Source: Lutraria lutraria (Eukaryota; Mollusca; Bivalvia; Venerida; Mactridae). Taken from it: DNA of 64,000 nt. Below the pieces are notes generated by a model. The model was not told the origin of the DNA. It did not search any database and saw only the letters and a program-made list of their open reading frames with translations. Location of the stretch: NCBI GenBank assembly GCA_964023205.1, contig OZ026837.1:11013479-11077478 (forward strand), in the 5' to 3' direction. A program made the position numbers and the translations under genes. Shown here piece after piece: positions 9,214 through 23,617 of the stretch (the first letter of the stretch is position 1; each line of letters begins with the position of its first letter).

Positions 9214-12200
9214 GTGTTGAGTAAAATCAAATTTTATTTTTGAATTTTATGTACAGGAATTTTTTATGACTGGGAATCGAACTGGGTGTGTCACGTTACT
9301 AATCCCCTTTTGATCACATTCTAACTGCCGTTCTGTTTTCTCTTTTGCCAGGTCAACTGATGTGGATACAATGGGATGATGATGATATGTGGATGCCCTT
9401 GATATCCATCACACTAAAAAGATCAGTATATTTCTATCTCATTTTCTCATCCATATATCTATGTGTTTAGTTTAGACTTCCAGCATTTAATGTATGTTTC
9501 TTTTCAGGATATTTTTCATTTTATATTGGTTTGGATGCAGTAGAGTATTTCGAACTCCACTTCTTATCAAGTTTATGTTTAGTAGTATTAATCACTTCAT
9601 TTTGTGTATGGCTAAGTTCTGATAGTGATTCTTGGTGCATTTGTTTGATTGTTGTGTTTGTCTGAACACTGGTGCATGTAGGATGATTGTGTTTTGTCCA
9701 GCAAAAACTTGATTAAAGGCTCAAGGCTACAACATGTCGAACGCCAGCGGGCACTTTAGGTGGTGTTTCTGCATCAGGCCTGCATGCCTAATTTAATTTG
9801 GACTATATTTATCTGATAACTTTTAGCGCACTGGCATAGCATTTTCTTCCTGCACTAAAATTTTAAAAACATGTCTGATAATGCAGAAATTGAATGGAAA
9901 CAAAGTTTATGATTTCTGCATAATGAATTAAAATTAAGTAAGTTTGCACAGTGTTATACTTTGAATATTGTAAAGTAGGTTGCACTGAGAGTCATCATTT
10001 GTATGTAGAAGCAAAAGTAACCAGCATACTAAAACAGTCCGTATATATTTACCTTTTTATTCAGTGTTTATGTATTTTCAAATTTTTCATGCTTGTCAAT
10101 ATTCAATTGCATTATTCACAGTCCGGATCTGTCTGCCTGAGGTTTTGTCTGAGAGTCAGCTGTCCATAGGCTTACACTACATATTAGGTTCCTTACACCA
10201 AAGTGGATATTTGTTTCATTGTCTTCCTGTGTCCCAGTCAAGTTGAAAGGCCCTCGTACCAGTCCAGTGACTCATGACCCAGTAGGCTTGTTTGGATATG
10301 ATCGTTATATAGGGGTTACAGTATATGCGGTTGTCATCAGCAGGAATAAAGTAAGGAATCTTTGTCAAACTAGTTGTTTGTGGACGCTTTCACTAAGGAT
10401 GAAGTTTGAGAGATGGAACCAGTAATTCGGAAAGTGTGGAAAATTCAGATGGTGTCGTACTTGATGATAGGCTGAGCATGTTACATAATGCATGATTGAA
10501 TATATTGACTTCACATAAACTTATACTCTGGATCTGGACAAAGATGCCTCTACAAATCGAATTGGAGAGTAGGATTCAGCTAACCAGTTTTCCTGGACTG
10601 TATTCTAACCAGTACTACCTGACACTTGTCAAGTAAGATGACTTGTAAAACGTGTTGAGTAAAATCAAATTTTATTTTTGAATTTTATGTACAGGAATTT
10701 TTTATGACTGGGAATCGAACTGGGTGTGTCACGTTACTAATCCCCTTTTGATCACATTCTAACTGCCGTTCTGTTTTCTCTTTTGCCAGGTCAACTGATG
10801 TGGATACAATGGGATGATGGTGATATGTGGATGCCCTTGATATCCAGCACACTAAAAAGATCAGTATATTTCTATCTCATTTTCTCATCCATATATCTAT
10901 GTGTTTAGTTTAGACTTCCAGCATTTAATGTATGTTTCTTTTCAGGATATTTTTCATTTTATATTGGTTTGGATGCAGTAGAGCATTTCGAACTCCACTT
11001 CTTATCAAGTTTATGTTTAGTAGTATTAATCACTTCATTTTGTGTATGGCTAAGTTCTGATAGTGATTCTTGGTGCATTTGTTTGATTTTTGTGTTTGTC
11101 TGAACACTGGTGCATGTAGGATGATTGTGTTATGTCCAGCAAAAACTTGATTAAAGGCTCAAGGCTACAACATGTCGAACGCCAGCGGGCACTTTAGGTG
11201 GTGTTTCTGCATCAGGCCTGCATGCCTAATTTAATTTGGACTATATTTATCTGATAACTTTTAGCGCACTGGCATAGCATTTTCTTCCTGCACTAAAATT
11301 TTAAAAACATATGTCTGATAATGCAGAAATTGAATGGAAACAAAGTTTATGATTTCTGCATAATGAATTAAAATTAAGTAAGTTTGCACAGTGTTATACT
11401 TTGAATATTGTAAAGTAGGTTGCACTGAGAGTCATCATTTGTATGTAGAAGCAAAAGTAACCAGCATACTAAAACAGTCCGTATATATTTACCTTTTTAT
11501 TCAGTGTTTATGTATTTTCAAATTTTTCATGCTTGTCAATATTCAATTGCATTAATCACAGTCCGGATCTGTCTGCCTGAGGTTTTGTCTGAGAGTCAGC
11601 TGTCCATAGGCTTACACTACATATTAGGTTCCTTACACCAAAGTGGATATTTGTTTCATTGTCTTCCTGTGTCCCAGTCAAGTTGAAAGGCCCTCGTACC
11701 AGTCCAGTGACTCATGACCCAGTAGGCTTGTTTGGATATGATCGTTATATAGGGGTTACAGTATATGCGGTTGTCATCAGCAGGAATAAAGTAAGGAATC
11801 TTTGTCAAACCAGTTGTTTGTGGACGCTTTCACTAAGGATGAAGTTTGAGAGATGGAACCAGTAATTCGGAAAGTGTGGAAAATTCAGATGGTGTCGTAC
11901 TTGATGATAGGCTGAGCATGTTACATAATGCATGATTGAATATATTGACTTCACATAAACTTATACTCTGGATCTGGACAAAGATGCCTCTACAAATCGA
12001 ATTGGAGAGTAGGATTCAGCTAACCAGTTTTCCTGGACTGTATTCTAACCAGTACTACCTGACACTTGTCAAGTAAGATGACTTGTAAAACGTGTTGAGT
12101 AAAATCAAATTTTATTTTTGAATTTTATGTACAGGAATTTTTTATGACTGGGAATCGAACTGGGTGTGTCACGTTACTAATCCCCTTTTGATCACATTCT

Positions 12201-15200
12201 AACTGCCGTTCTGTTTTCTCTTTTGCCAGGTCAACTGATGTGGATACAATGGGATGATGGTGATATGTGGATGCCCTTGATATCCAGCACACTAAATAGA
12301 TCAGTATATTTCTATCTCATTTTCTCATCCATATATCTATGTGTTTAGTTTAGACTTCCAGCATTTAATGTATGTTTCTTTTCAGGATATTTTTCATTTT
12401 ATATTGGTTTGGATGCAGTTGAGCATTTCGAACTCCACTTCTTATTAAGTTTATGTTTAGTAGTATTAATCACTTCATTTTGTGTATGGCTAAGTTCTGA
12501 TAGTGATTCTTGGTGCATTTGTTTGATTTTTGTGTTTGTCTGAACACTGGTGCATGTAGGATGATTGTGTTATGTCCAGCAAAAACTTGATTAAAGGCTC
12601 AAGGCTACAACATGTCGAACGCCAGCGGGCACTTTAGGTGGTGTTTCTGCATCAGGCCTGCATGCCTAATTTAATTTGGACTATATTTATCTGATAACTT
12701 TTAGCGCACTGGCATAGCATTTTCTTCCTGCACTAAAATTTTAAAAACATATGTCTGATAATGCAGAAATTGAATGGAAACAAAGTTTATGATTTCTGCA
12801 TAATGAATTAAAATTAAGTAAGTTTGCACAGTGTTATACTTTGAATATTGTAAAGTAGGTTGCACTGAGAGTCATCATTTGTATGTAGAAGCAAAAGTAA
12901 CCAGCATACTAAAACAGTCCGTATATATTTACCTTTTTATTCAGGTGTTCATGTATTTTCAAATTTTTCATGCTTGTCAATATTCAATTGCATTAATCAC
13001 AGTCCGGATCTGTCTGCCTGAGGTTTTGTCTGAGAGTCAGCTGTCCATAGGCTTACACTACATATTAGGTTCCTTACACCAAAGTGGATATTTGTTTCAT
13101 TGTCTTCCTGTGTCCCAGTCAAGTTGAAAGGCCCTCGTACCAGTCCAGTGACTCATGACCCAGTAGGCTTGTTTGGATATGATCGTTATATAGGGGTTAC
13201 AGTATATGCGGTTGTCATCAGCAGGAATAAAGTAAGGAATCTTTGTCAAACTAGTTGTTTGTGGACGCTTTCACTAAGGATGAAGTTTGAGAGATGGAAC
13301 CAGTAATTCGGAAAGTGTGGAAAATTCAGATGGTGTCGTACTTGATGATAGGCTGAGCATGTTACATAATGCATGATTGAATATATTGACTTCACATAAA
13401 CTTATACTCTGGATCTGGACAAAGATGCCTCTACAAATCGAATTGGAGAGTAGATTTCAGCTAACCAGTTTTCCTGGACTGTATTCTAACCAGTACTACC
13501 TGACACTTGTCAAGTAAGATGACTTGTAAAACGTGTTGAGTAAAATCAAATTTTATTTTTGAATTTTATGTACAGGAATTTTTTATGACTGGGAATCGAA
13601 CTGGGTGTGTCACGTTACTAATCCCCTTTTGATCACATTCTAACTGCCGTTCTGTTTTCTCTTTTGCCAGGTCAACTGATGTGGATACAATGGGATGATG
13701 GTGATATGTGGATGCCCATGATATCCAGCACACTAAAAAGATCAGTATATTTCTATCTCATTTTCTCATCCATATATCTATGTGTTTAGTTTAGACTTCC
13801 AGCATTTAATGTATGTTTCTTTTCAGGATATTTTTCATTTTATATTGGTTTGGATGCAGTTGAGCATTTCGAACTCCACTTCTTATCAAGTTTATGTTTA
13901 GTAGTATTAAGCACTTCATTTTGTGTATGGCTAAGTTCTGATAGTGATTCTTGGTGCATTTGTTTGATTTTTGTGTTTGTCTGAACACTGGTGCATGTAG
14001 GATGATTGTGTTATGTCCAGCAAAAACTTGATTAAAGGCTCAAGGCTACAACATGTCGAACGCCAGCGGGCACTTTAGGTGGTGTTTCTGCATCAGGCCT
14101 GCATGCCTAATTTAATTTGGACTATATTTATCTGATAACTTTTAGCGCACTGGCATAGCATTTTCTTCCTGCACTAAAATTTTAAAAACATATGTCTGAT
14201 AATGCAGAAATTGAATGGAAACAAAGTTTATGATTTCTGCATAATGAATTAAAATTAAGTAAGTTTGCACAGTGTTATACTTTGAATATTGTAAAGTAGG
14301 TTGCACTGAGAGTCATCATTTGTATGTAGAAGCAAAAGTAACCAGCATACTAAAACAGTCCGTATATATTTACCTTTTTATTCAGTGTTTATGTATTTTC
14401 AAATTTTTCATGCTTGTCAATATTCAATTGCATTAATCACAGTCCGGATCTGTCTGCCTGAGGTTTTGTCTGAGAGTCAGCTGTCCATAGGCTTACACTA
14501 CATATTAGGTTCCTTACACCAAAGTGGATATTTGTTTCATTGTCTTCCTGTGTCCCAGTCAAGTTGAAAGGCCCTCGTACCAGTCCAGTGACTCATGACC
14601 CAGTAGGCTTGTTTGAATATGATCGTTATATAGGGGTTACAGTATATGCGGTTGTCATCAGCAGGAATAAAGTAAGGAATCTTTGTCAAACTAGTTGTTT
14701 GTGGACGCTTTCACTAAGGATGAAGTTTGAGAGATGGAACCAGTAATTCGGAAAGTGTGGAAAATTCAGATGGTGTCGTACTTAATGATAGGCTGAGCAT
14801 GTTACATAATGCATGATTGAATATATTGACTTCACATAAACTTATACTCTGGATCTGGACAAAGATGCCTCTACAAATCGAATTGGAGAGTAGGATTCAG
14901 CTAACCAGTTTTCCTGGACTGTATTCTAACCAGTACTACCTGACACTTGTCAAGTAAGATGACTTGTAAAACGTGTTGAGTAAAATCAAATTTTATTTTT
15001 GAATTTTATGTACAGGAATTTTTTATGACTGGGAATCGAACTGGGTGTGTCACGTTACTAATCCCCTTTTGATCACATTCTAACTGCCGTTCTGTTTTCT
15101 CTTTTGCCAGGTCAACTGATGTGGATACAATGGGATGATGGTGATATGTGGATGCCCTTGATATCCAGCACACTAAAAAGATCAGTATATTTCTATCTCA

Positions 15201-18200
15201 TTTTCTCATCCATATATCTATGTGTTTAGTTTAGACTTCCAGCATTTAATGTATGTTTCTTTTCAGGATATTTTTCATTTTATATTGGTTTGGATGCAGT
15301 TGAGCATTTCGAACTCCACTTCTTATCAAGTTTATGTTTAGTAGTATTAAGCACTTCATTTTGTATATGGCTAAGTTCTGATAGTGATTCTTGGTGCATT
15401 TGTTTGATTTTTGTGTTTGTCTGAACACTGGTGCATGTAGGATGATTGTGTTATGTCCAGCAAAAACTTGATTAAAGGCTCAAGGCTACAACATGTCGAA
15501 CGCCAGCGGGCACTTTAGGTGGTGTTTCTGCATCAGGCCTGCATGCCTAATTTAATTTGGACTATATTTATCTGATAACTTTTAGCGCACTGGCATAGCA
15601 TTTTCTTCCTGCACTAAAATTTTAAAAACATATGTCTGATAATGCAGAAATTGAATGGAAACAAAGTTTATGATTTCTGCATAATGAATTAAAATTAAGT
15701 AAGTTTGCACAGTGTTATACTTTGAATATTGTAAAGTAGGTTGCACTGAGAGTCATCATTTGTATGTAGAAGCAAAAGTAACCAGCATACTAAAACAGTC
15801 CGTATATATTTACCTTTTTATTCAGTGTTTATGTATTTTCAAATTTTTCATGCTTGTCAATATTCAATTGCATTAATCACAGTCCGGATCTGTCTGCCTG
15901 AGGTTTTGTCTGAGAGTAAGCTGTCCATAGGCTTACACTACATATTAGGTTCCTTACACCAAAGTGGATATTTGTTTCATTGTCTTCCTGTGTCCCAGTC
16001 AAGTTGAAAGGCCCTCGTACCAGTCCAGTGACTCATGACCCAGTAGGCTTGTTTGGATATGATCGTTATATAGGGGTTACAGTATATGCGGTTGTCATCA
16101 GCAGGAATAAAGTAAGGAATCTTTGTCAAACTAGTTGTTTGTGGACGCTTTCACAAAGGATGAAGTTTGAGAGATGGAACCAGTAATTCGGAAAGTGTGG
16201 AAAATTCAGATGGTGTCGTACTTGATGATAGGCTGAGCATGTTACATAATGCATGATTGAATATATTGACTTCACATAAACTTATACTCTGGATCTGGAC
16301 AAAGATGCCTCTACAAATCGAATTGGAGAGTAGGATTCAGCTAACCAGTTTTCCTGGACTGTATTCTAACCAGTACTACCTGACACTTGTCAAGTAAGAT
16401 GACTTGTAAAACGTGTTGAGTAAAATCAAATTTTATTTTTGAATTTTATGTACAGGAATTTTTTATGACTGGGAATCGAACTGGGTGTGTCACGTAACTA
16501 ATCCCCTTTTGATCACATTCTAACTGCCGTTCTGTTTTCTCTTTTGCCAGGTCAACTGATGTGGATACAATGGGATGATGGTGATATGTGGATGCCCTTG
16601 ATAACCAGTACACTAAAAAGATCAGTATATTTCAATCTCATTTTCTCATCCATATATCTATGTGTTTAGTTTAGACTTCCAGCATTTAATGTATGTTTCT
16701 TTTCAGGATATTTTTCATTTTATATTGGTTTGGATGCAGTAGAGCATATCGAACTCCACTTCTTATCAAGTTTATGTTTAGTAGTATTAATCACTTCATT
16801 TTGTGTATGGCTAAGTTCTGATAGTGATTCTTGGTGCATTTGTTTGATTTTTGTGTTTGTCTGAACACTGGTGCATGTAGGATGATTGTGTTATGTCCAG
16901 CAAAAACTTGATTAAAGGCTCAAGGCTACAACATGTCGAACGCCAGCGGGCACTTTAGGTGGTGTTTCTGCATCAGGCCTGCATGCCTAATTTAATTTTG
17001 ACTATATTTATCTGATAACTTTTAGCGCACTGGCATAGCATTTTCTTCCTGCACTAAAATTTTAAAAACATATGTCTGATAATGCAGAAATAGAATGGAA
17101 ACAAAGTTTATGATTTCTGCATAATGAATTAAAATTAAGTAAGTTTGCACAGTGTTATACTTTGAATATTGTAAAGTAGGTTGCACTGAGAGTCATCATT
17201 TGTATGTAGAAGCAAAAGTAACCAGCATACTAAAACAGTCCGTATATTTTTACATTTTTATTCAGGTGTTCATGTATTTTCAAATTTTTCATGCTTGTCA
17301 ATATTCAATTGCATTAATCACAGTCCGGATCTGTCTGCCTGAGGTTTTGTCTGAGAGTAAGCTGTCCATAGGCTTACACTACATATTAGGTTCCTTACAC
17401 CAAAGTGGATATTTGTTTCATTGTCTTCCTGTGTCCCAGTCAAGTTGAAAGGCCCTCGTACCAGTCCAGTGACTCATGACCCAGTAGGCTTGTTTGGATA
17501 TGATCGTTATATAGGGGTTACAGTATATGCGGTTGTCATCAGCAGGAATAAAGTAAGGAATCTTTGTCAAACTAGTTGTTTGTGGACGCTTTCACTAAGG
17601 ATGAAGTTTGAGAGATGGAACCAGTAATTCGGAAAGTGTGGAAAATTCAGATGGTGTCGTACTTGATGATAGGCTGAGCATGTTACATAATGCATGATTG
17701 AATATATTGACTTCACATAAACTTATACTCTGGATCTGGACAAAGATGCCTCTACAAATCGAATTGGAGAGTAGGATTCAGCTAACCAGTTTTCCTGGAC
17801 TGTATTCTAACCAGTACTACCTGACACTTGTCAAGTAAGATGACTTGTAAAACGTGTTGAGTAAAATCAAATTTTATTTTTGAATTTTATGTACAGGAAT
17901 TTTTTATGACTGGGAATCGAACTGGGTGTGTCACGTAACTAATCCCCTTTTGATCACATTCTAACTGCCGTTCTGTTTTCTCTTTTGCCAGGTCAACTGA
18001 TGTGGATACAATGGGATGATGGTGATATGTGGATGCCCTTGATAACCAGTACACTAAAAAGATCAGTATATTTCAATCTCATTTTCTCATCCATATATCT
18101 ATGTGTTTAGTTTAGACTTCCAGCATTTAATGTATGTTTCTTTTCAGGATATTTTTCATTTTATATTGGTTTGGATGCAGTAGAGCATATCGAACTCCAC

Positions 18201-21200
18201 TTCTTATCAAGTTTATGTTTAGTAGTATTAATCACTTCATTTTGTGTATGGCTAAGTTCTGATAGTGATTCTTGGTGCATTTGTTTGATTTTTGTGTTTG
18301 TCTGAACACTGGTGCATGTAGGATGATTGTGTTATGTCCAGCAAAAACTTGATTAAAGGCTCAAGGCTACAACATGTCGAACGCCAGCGGGCACTTTAGG
18401 TGGTGTTTCTGCATCAGGCCTGCATGCCTAATTTAATTTTGACTATATTTATCTGATAACTTTTAGCGCACTGGCATAGCATTTTCTTCCTGCACTAAAA
18501 TTTTAAAAACATATGTCTGATAATGCAGAAATAGAATGGAAACAAAGTTTATGATTTCTGCATAATGAATTAAAATTAAGTAAGTTTGCACAGTGTTATA
18601 CTTTGAATATTGTAAAGTAGGTTGCACTGAGAGTCATCATTTGTATGTAGAAGCAAAAGTAACCAGCATACTAAAACAGTCCGTATATATTTACATTTTT
18701 ATTCAGGTGTTCATGTATTTTCAAATTTTTCATGCTTGTCAATATTCAATTGCATTAATCACAGTCCGGATCTGTCTGCCTGAGGTTTTGTCTGAGAGTA
18801 AGCTGTCCATAGGCTTACACTACATATTAGGTTCCTTACACCAAAGTGGATATTTGTTTCATTGTCTTCCTGTGTCCCAGTCAAGTTGAAAGGCCCTCGT
18901 ACCAGTCCAGTGACTCATGACCCAGTAGGCTTGTTTGGATATGATCGTTATATAGGGGTTACAGTATATGCGGTTGTCATCAGCAGGAATAAAGTAAGGA
19001 ATCTTTGTCAAACTAGTTGTTTGTGGACGCTTTCACTAAGGATGAAGTTTGAGAGATGGAACCAGTAATTCGGAAAGTGTGGAAAATTCAGATGGTGTCG
19101 TACTTGATGATAGGCTGAGCATGTTACATAATGCATGATTGAATATATTGACTTCACATAAACTTATACTCTGGATCTGGACAAAGATGCCTCTACAAAT
19201 CGAATTGGAGAGTAGGATTCAGCTAACCAGTTTTCCTGGACTGTATTCTAACCAGTACTACCTGACACTTGTCAAGTAAGATGACTTGTAAAACGTGTTG
19301 AGTAAAATCAAATTTTATTTTTGAATTTTATGTACAGGAATTTTTTATGACTAGGAATCGAACTGGGTGTGTCACGTAACTAATCCCCTTTTGATCACAT
19401 TCTAACTGCCGTTCTGTTTTCTCTTTTGCCAGGTCAACTGATGTGGATACAATGGGATGATGGTGATATGTGGATGCCCTTGATAACCAGTACACTAAAA
19501 AGATCAGTATATTTCAATCTCATTTTCTCATCCATATATCTATGTGTTTAGTTTAGACTTCCAGCATTTAATGTATGTTTCTTTTCAGGATATTTTTCAT
19601 TTTATATTGGTTTGGATGCAGTAGAGCATTTCGAACTCCACTTCTTATCAAGTTTATGTTTAGTAGTATTAAGCACTTCATTTTGTGTATGGCTAAGTTC
19701 TGATAGTGATTCTTGGTGCATTTGTTTGATTTTTGTGTTTGTCTGAACACTGGTGCATGTAGGATGATTGTGTTATGTCCAGCAAAAACTTGATTAAAGG
19801 CTCAAGGCTACAACATGTCGAACGCCAGCGGGCACTTTAGGTGGTGTTTCTGCATCAGGCCTGCATGCCTAATTTAATTTGGACTATATTTATCTGATAA
19901 CTTTTAGCGCACTGGCATAGCATTTTCTTCCTGCACTAAAATTTTAAAAACATTTGTCTGATAATGCAGAAATAGAATGGAAACAAAGTTTATGATTTCT
20001 GCATAATGAATTAAAATTAAGTAAGTTTGCACAGTGTTATACTTTGAATATTGTAAAGTAGGTTGCACTGAGAGTCATCATTTGTATGTAGAAGCAAAAG
20101 TAACCAGCATACTAAAACAGTCCGTATATATTTACATTTTTATTCAGGTGTTCATGTATTTTCAAATTTTTCATGCTTGTCAATATTCAATTGCATTAAT
20201 CACAGTCCGGATCTGTCTGCCTGAGGTTTTGTCTGAGAGTAAGCTGTCCATAGGCTTACACTACATATTAGGTTCCTTACACCAAAGTGGATATTTGTTT
20301 CATTGTCTTCCTGTGTCCCAGTCAAGTTGAAAGGCCCTCGTACCAGTCCAGTGACTCATGACCCAGTAGGCTTGTTTGGATATGATCGTTATATAGGGGT
20401 TACAGTATATGCGGTTGTCATCAGCAGGAATAAAGTAAGGAATCTTTGTCAAACTAGTTGTTTGTGGACGCTTTCACTAAGGATGAAGTTTGAGAGATGG
20501 AACCAGTAATTCGGAAAGTGTGGAAAATTCAGATGGTGTCGTACTTGATGATAGGCTGAGCATGTTACATAATGCATGATTGAATATATTGACTTCACAT
20601 AAACTTATACTCTGGATCTGGACAAAGATGCCTCTACAAATCGAATTGGAGAGTAGGATTCAGCTAACCAGTTTTCCTGGACTGTATTCTAACCAGTACT
20701 ACCTGACACTTGTCAAGTAAGATGACTTGTAAAACGTGTTGAGTAAAATCAAATTTTATTTTTGAATTTTATGTACAGGAATTTTTTATGACTGGGAATC
20801 GAACTGGGTGTGTCACGTAACTAATCCCCTTTTGATCACATTCTAACTGCCGTTCTGTTTTCTCTTTTGCCAGGTCAACTGATGTGGATACAATGGGATG
20901 ATGGTGATATGTGGATGCCCTTGATAACCAGTACACTAAAAAGATCAGTATATTTCAATCTCATTTTCTCATCCATATATCTATGTGTTTAGTTTAGACT
21001 TCCAGCATTTAATGTATGTTTCTTTTCAGGATATTTTTCATTTTATATTGGTTTGGATGCAGTAGAGCATTTCGAACTCCACTTCTTATCAAGTTTATGT
21101 TTAGTAGTATTAAGCACTTCATTTTGTGTATGGCTAAGTTCTGATAGTGATTCTTGGTGCATTTGTTTGATTTTTGTGTTTGTCTGAACACTGGTGCATG

Positions 21201-23617
21201 TAGGATGATTGTGTTATGTCCAGCAAAAACTTGATTAAAGGCTCAAGGCTACAACATGTCGAACGCCAGCGGGCACTTTAGGTGGTGTTTCTGCATCAGG
21301 CCTGCATGCCTAATTTAATTTGGACTATATTTATCTGATAACTTTTAGCGCACTGGCATAGCATTTTCTTCCTGCACTAAAATTTTAAAAACATTTGTCT
21401 GATAATGCAGAAATAGAATGGAAACAAAGTTTATGATTTCTGCATAATGAATTAAAATTAAGTAAGTTTGCACAGTGTTATACTTTGAATATTGTAAAGT
21501 AGGTTGCACTGAGAGTCATCATTTGTATGTAGAAGCAAAAGTAACCAGCATACTAAAACAGTCCGTATATATTTACATTTTTATTCAGGTGTTCATGTAT
21601 TTTCAAATTTTTCATGCTTGTCAATATTCAATTGCATTAATCACAGTCCGGATCTGTCTGCCTGAGGTTTTGTCTGAGAGTAAGCTGTCCATAGGCTTAC
21701 ACTACATATTAGGTTCCTTACACCAAAGTGGATATTTGTTTCATTGTCTTCCTGTGTCCCAGTCAAGTTGAAAGGCCCTCGTACCAGTCCAGTGACTCAT
21801 GACCCAGTAGGCTTGTTTGGATATGATCGTTATATAGGGGTTACAGTATATGCGGTTGTCATCAGCAGGAATAAAGTAAGGAATCTTTGTCAAACTAGTT
21901 GTTTGTGGACGCTTTCACTAAGGATGAAGTTTGAGAGATGGAACCAGTAATTCGGAAAGTGTGGAAAATTCAGATGGTGTCGTACTTGATGATAGGCTGA
22001 GCATGTTACATAATGCATGATTGAATATATTGACTTCACATAAACTTATACTCTGGATCTGGACAAAGATGCCTCTACAAATCGAATTGGAGAGTAGGAT
22101 TCAGCTAACCAGTTTTCCTGGACTGTATTCTAACCAGTACTACCTGACACTTGTCAAGTAAGATGACTTGTAAAACGTGTTGAGTAAAATCAAATTTTAT
22201 TTTTGAATTTTATGTACAGGAATTTTTTATGACTGGGAATCGAACTGGGTGTGTCACGTTACTAATCCCCTTTTGATCACATTCTAACTGCCGTTCTGTT
22301 TTCTCTTTTGCCAGGTCAACTGATGTGGATACAATGGGATGATGGTGATATGTGGATGCCCTTGATATCCAGCACACTAAAAAGATCAGTATATTTCTAT
22401 CTCATTTTCTCATCCATATATCTATGTGTTTAGTTTAGACTTCCAGCATTTAATGTATGTTTCTTTTCAGGATATTTTTCATTTTATATTGGTTTGGATG
22501 CAGTTGAGCATTTCGAACTCCACTTCTTATCAAGTTTATGTTTAGTAGTATTAAGCACTTCATTTTGTGTATGGCTAAGTTCTGATAGTGATTCTTGGTG
22601 CATTTGTTTGATTTTTGTGTTTGTCTGAACACTGGTGCATGTAGGATGATTGTGTTATGTCCAGCAAAAACTTGATTAAAGGCTCAAGGCTACAACATGT
22701 CGAACGCCAGCGGGCACTTTAGGTGGTGTTTCTGCATCAGGCCTGCATGCCTAATTTAATTTGGACTATATTTATCTGATAACTTTTAGCGCACTGGCAT
22801 AGCATTTTCTTCCTGCACTAAAATTTTAAAAACATATGTCTGATAATGCAGAAATTGAATGGAAACAAAGTTTATGATTTCTGCATAATGAATTAAAATT
22901 AAGTAAATTTGCACAGTGTTATACTTTGAATATTGTAAAGTAGGTTGCACTGAGAGTCATCATTTGTATGTAGAAGCAAAAGTAACCAGCATACTAAAAC
23001 AGTCCGTATATATTTACATTTTTATTCAGGTGTTCATGTATTTTCAAATTTTTCATGCTTGTCAATATTCAATTGCATTAATCACAGTCCGGATCTGTCT
23101 GCCTGAGGTTTTGTCTGAGAGTAAGCTGTCCATAGGCTTACACTACATATTAGGTTCCTTACACCAAAGTGGATATTTGTTTCATTGTCTTCCTGTGTCC
23201 CAGTCAAGTTGAAAGGCCCTCGTACCAGTCCAGTGACTCATGACCCAGTAGGCTTGTTTGGATATGATCGTTATATAGGGGTTACAGTATATGCGGTTGT
23301 CATCAGCAGGAATAAAGTAAGGAATCTTTGTCAAACTAGTTGTTTGTGGACGCTTTCACTAAGGATGAAGTTTGAGAGATGGAACCAGTAATTCGGAAAG
23401 TGTGGAAAATTCAGATGGTGTCGTACTTGATGATAGGCTGAGCATGTTACATAATGCATGATTGAATATATTGACTTCACATAAACTTATACTCTGGATC
23501 TGGACAAAGATGCCTCTACAAATCGAATTGGAGAGTAGGATTCAGCTAACCAGTTTTCCTGGACTGTATTCTAACCAGTACTACCTGACACTTGTCAAGT
23601 AAGATGACTTGTAAAAC

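Noticed and set aside
8781..23391. Eleven copies of a 68-codon frame as a tandem gene family
   Set aside because: Frames are carried passively by the repeat. Observed changes are mostly replacements, no start context or family resemblance is seen, and the neighbouring 98-codon frame is broken by one-base indels in several units.
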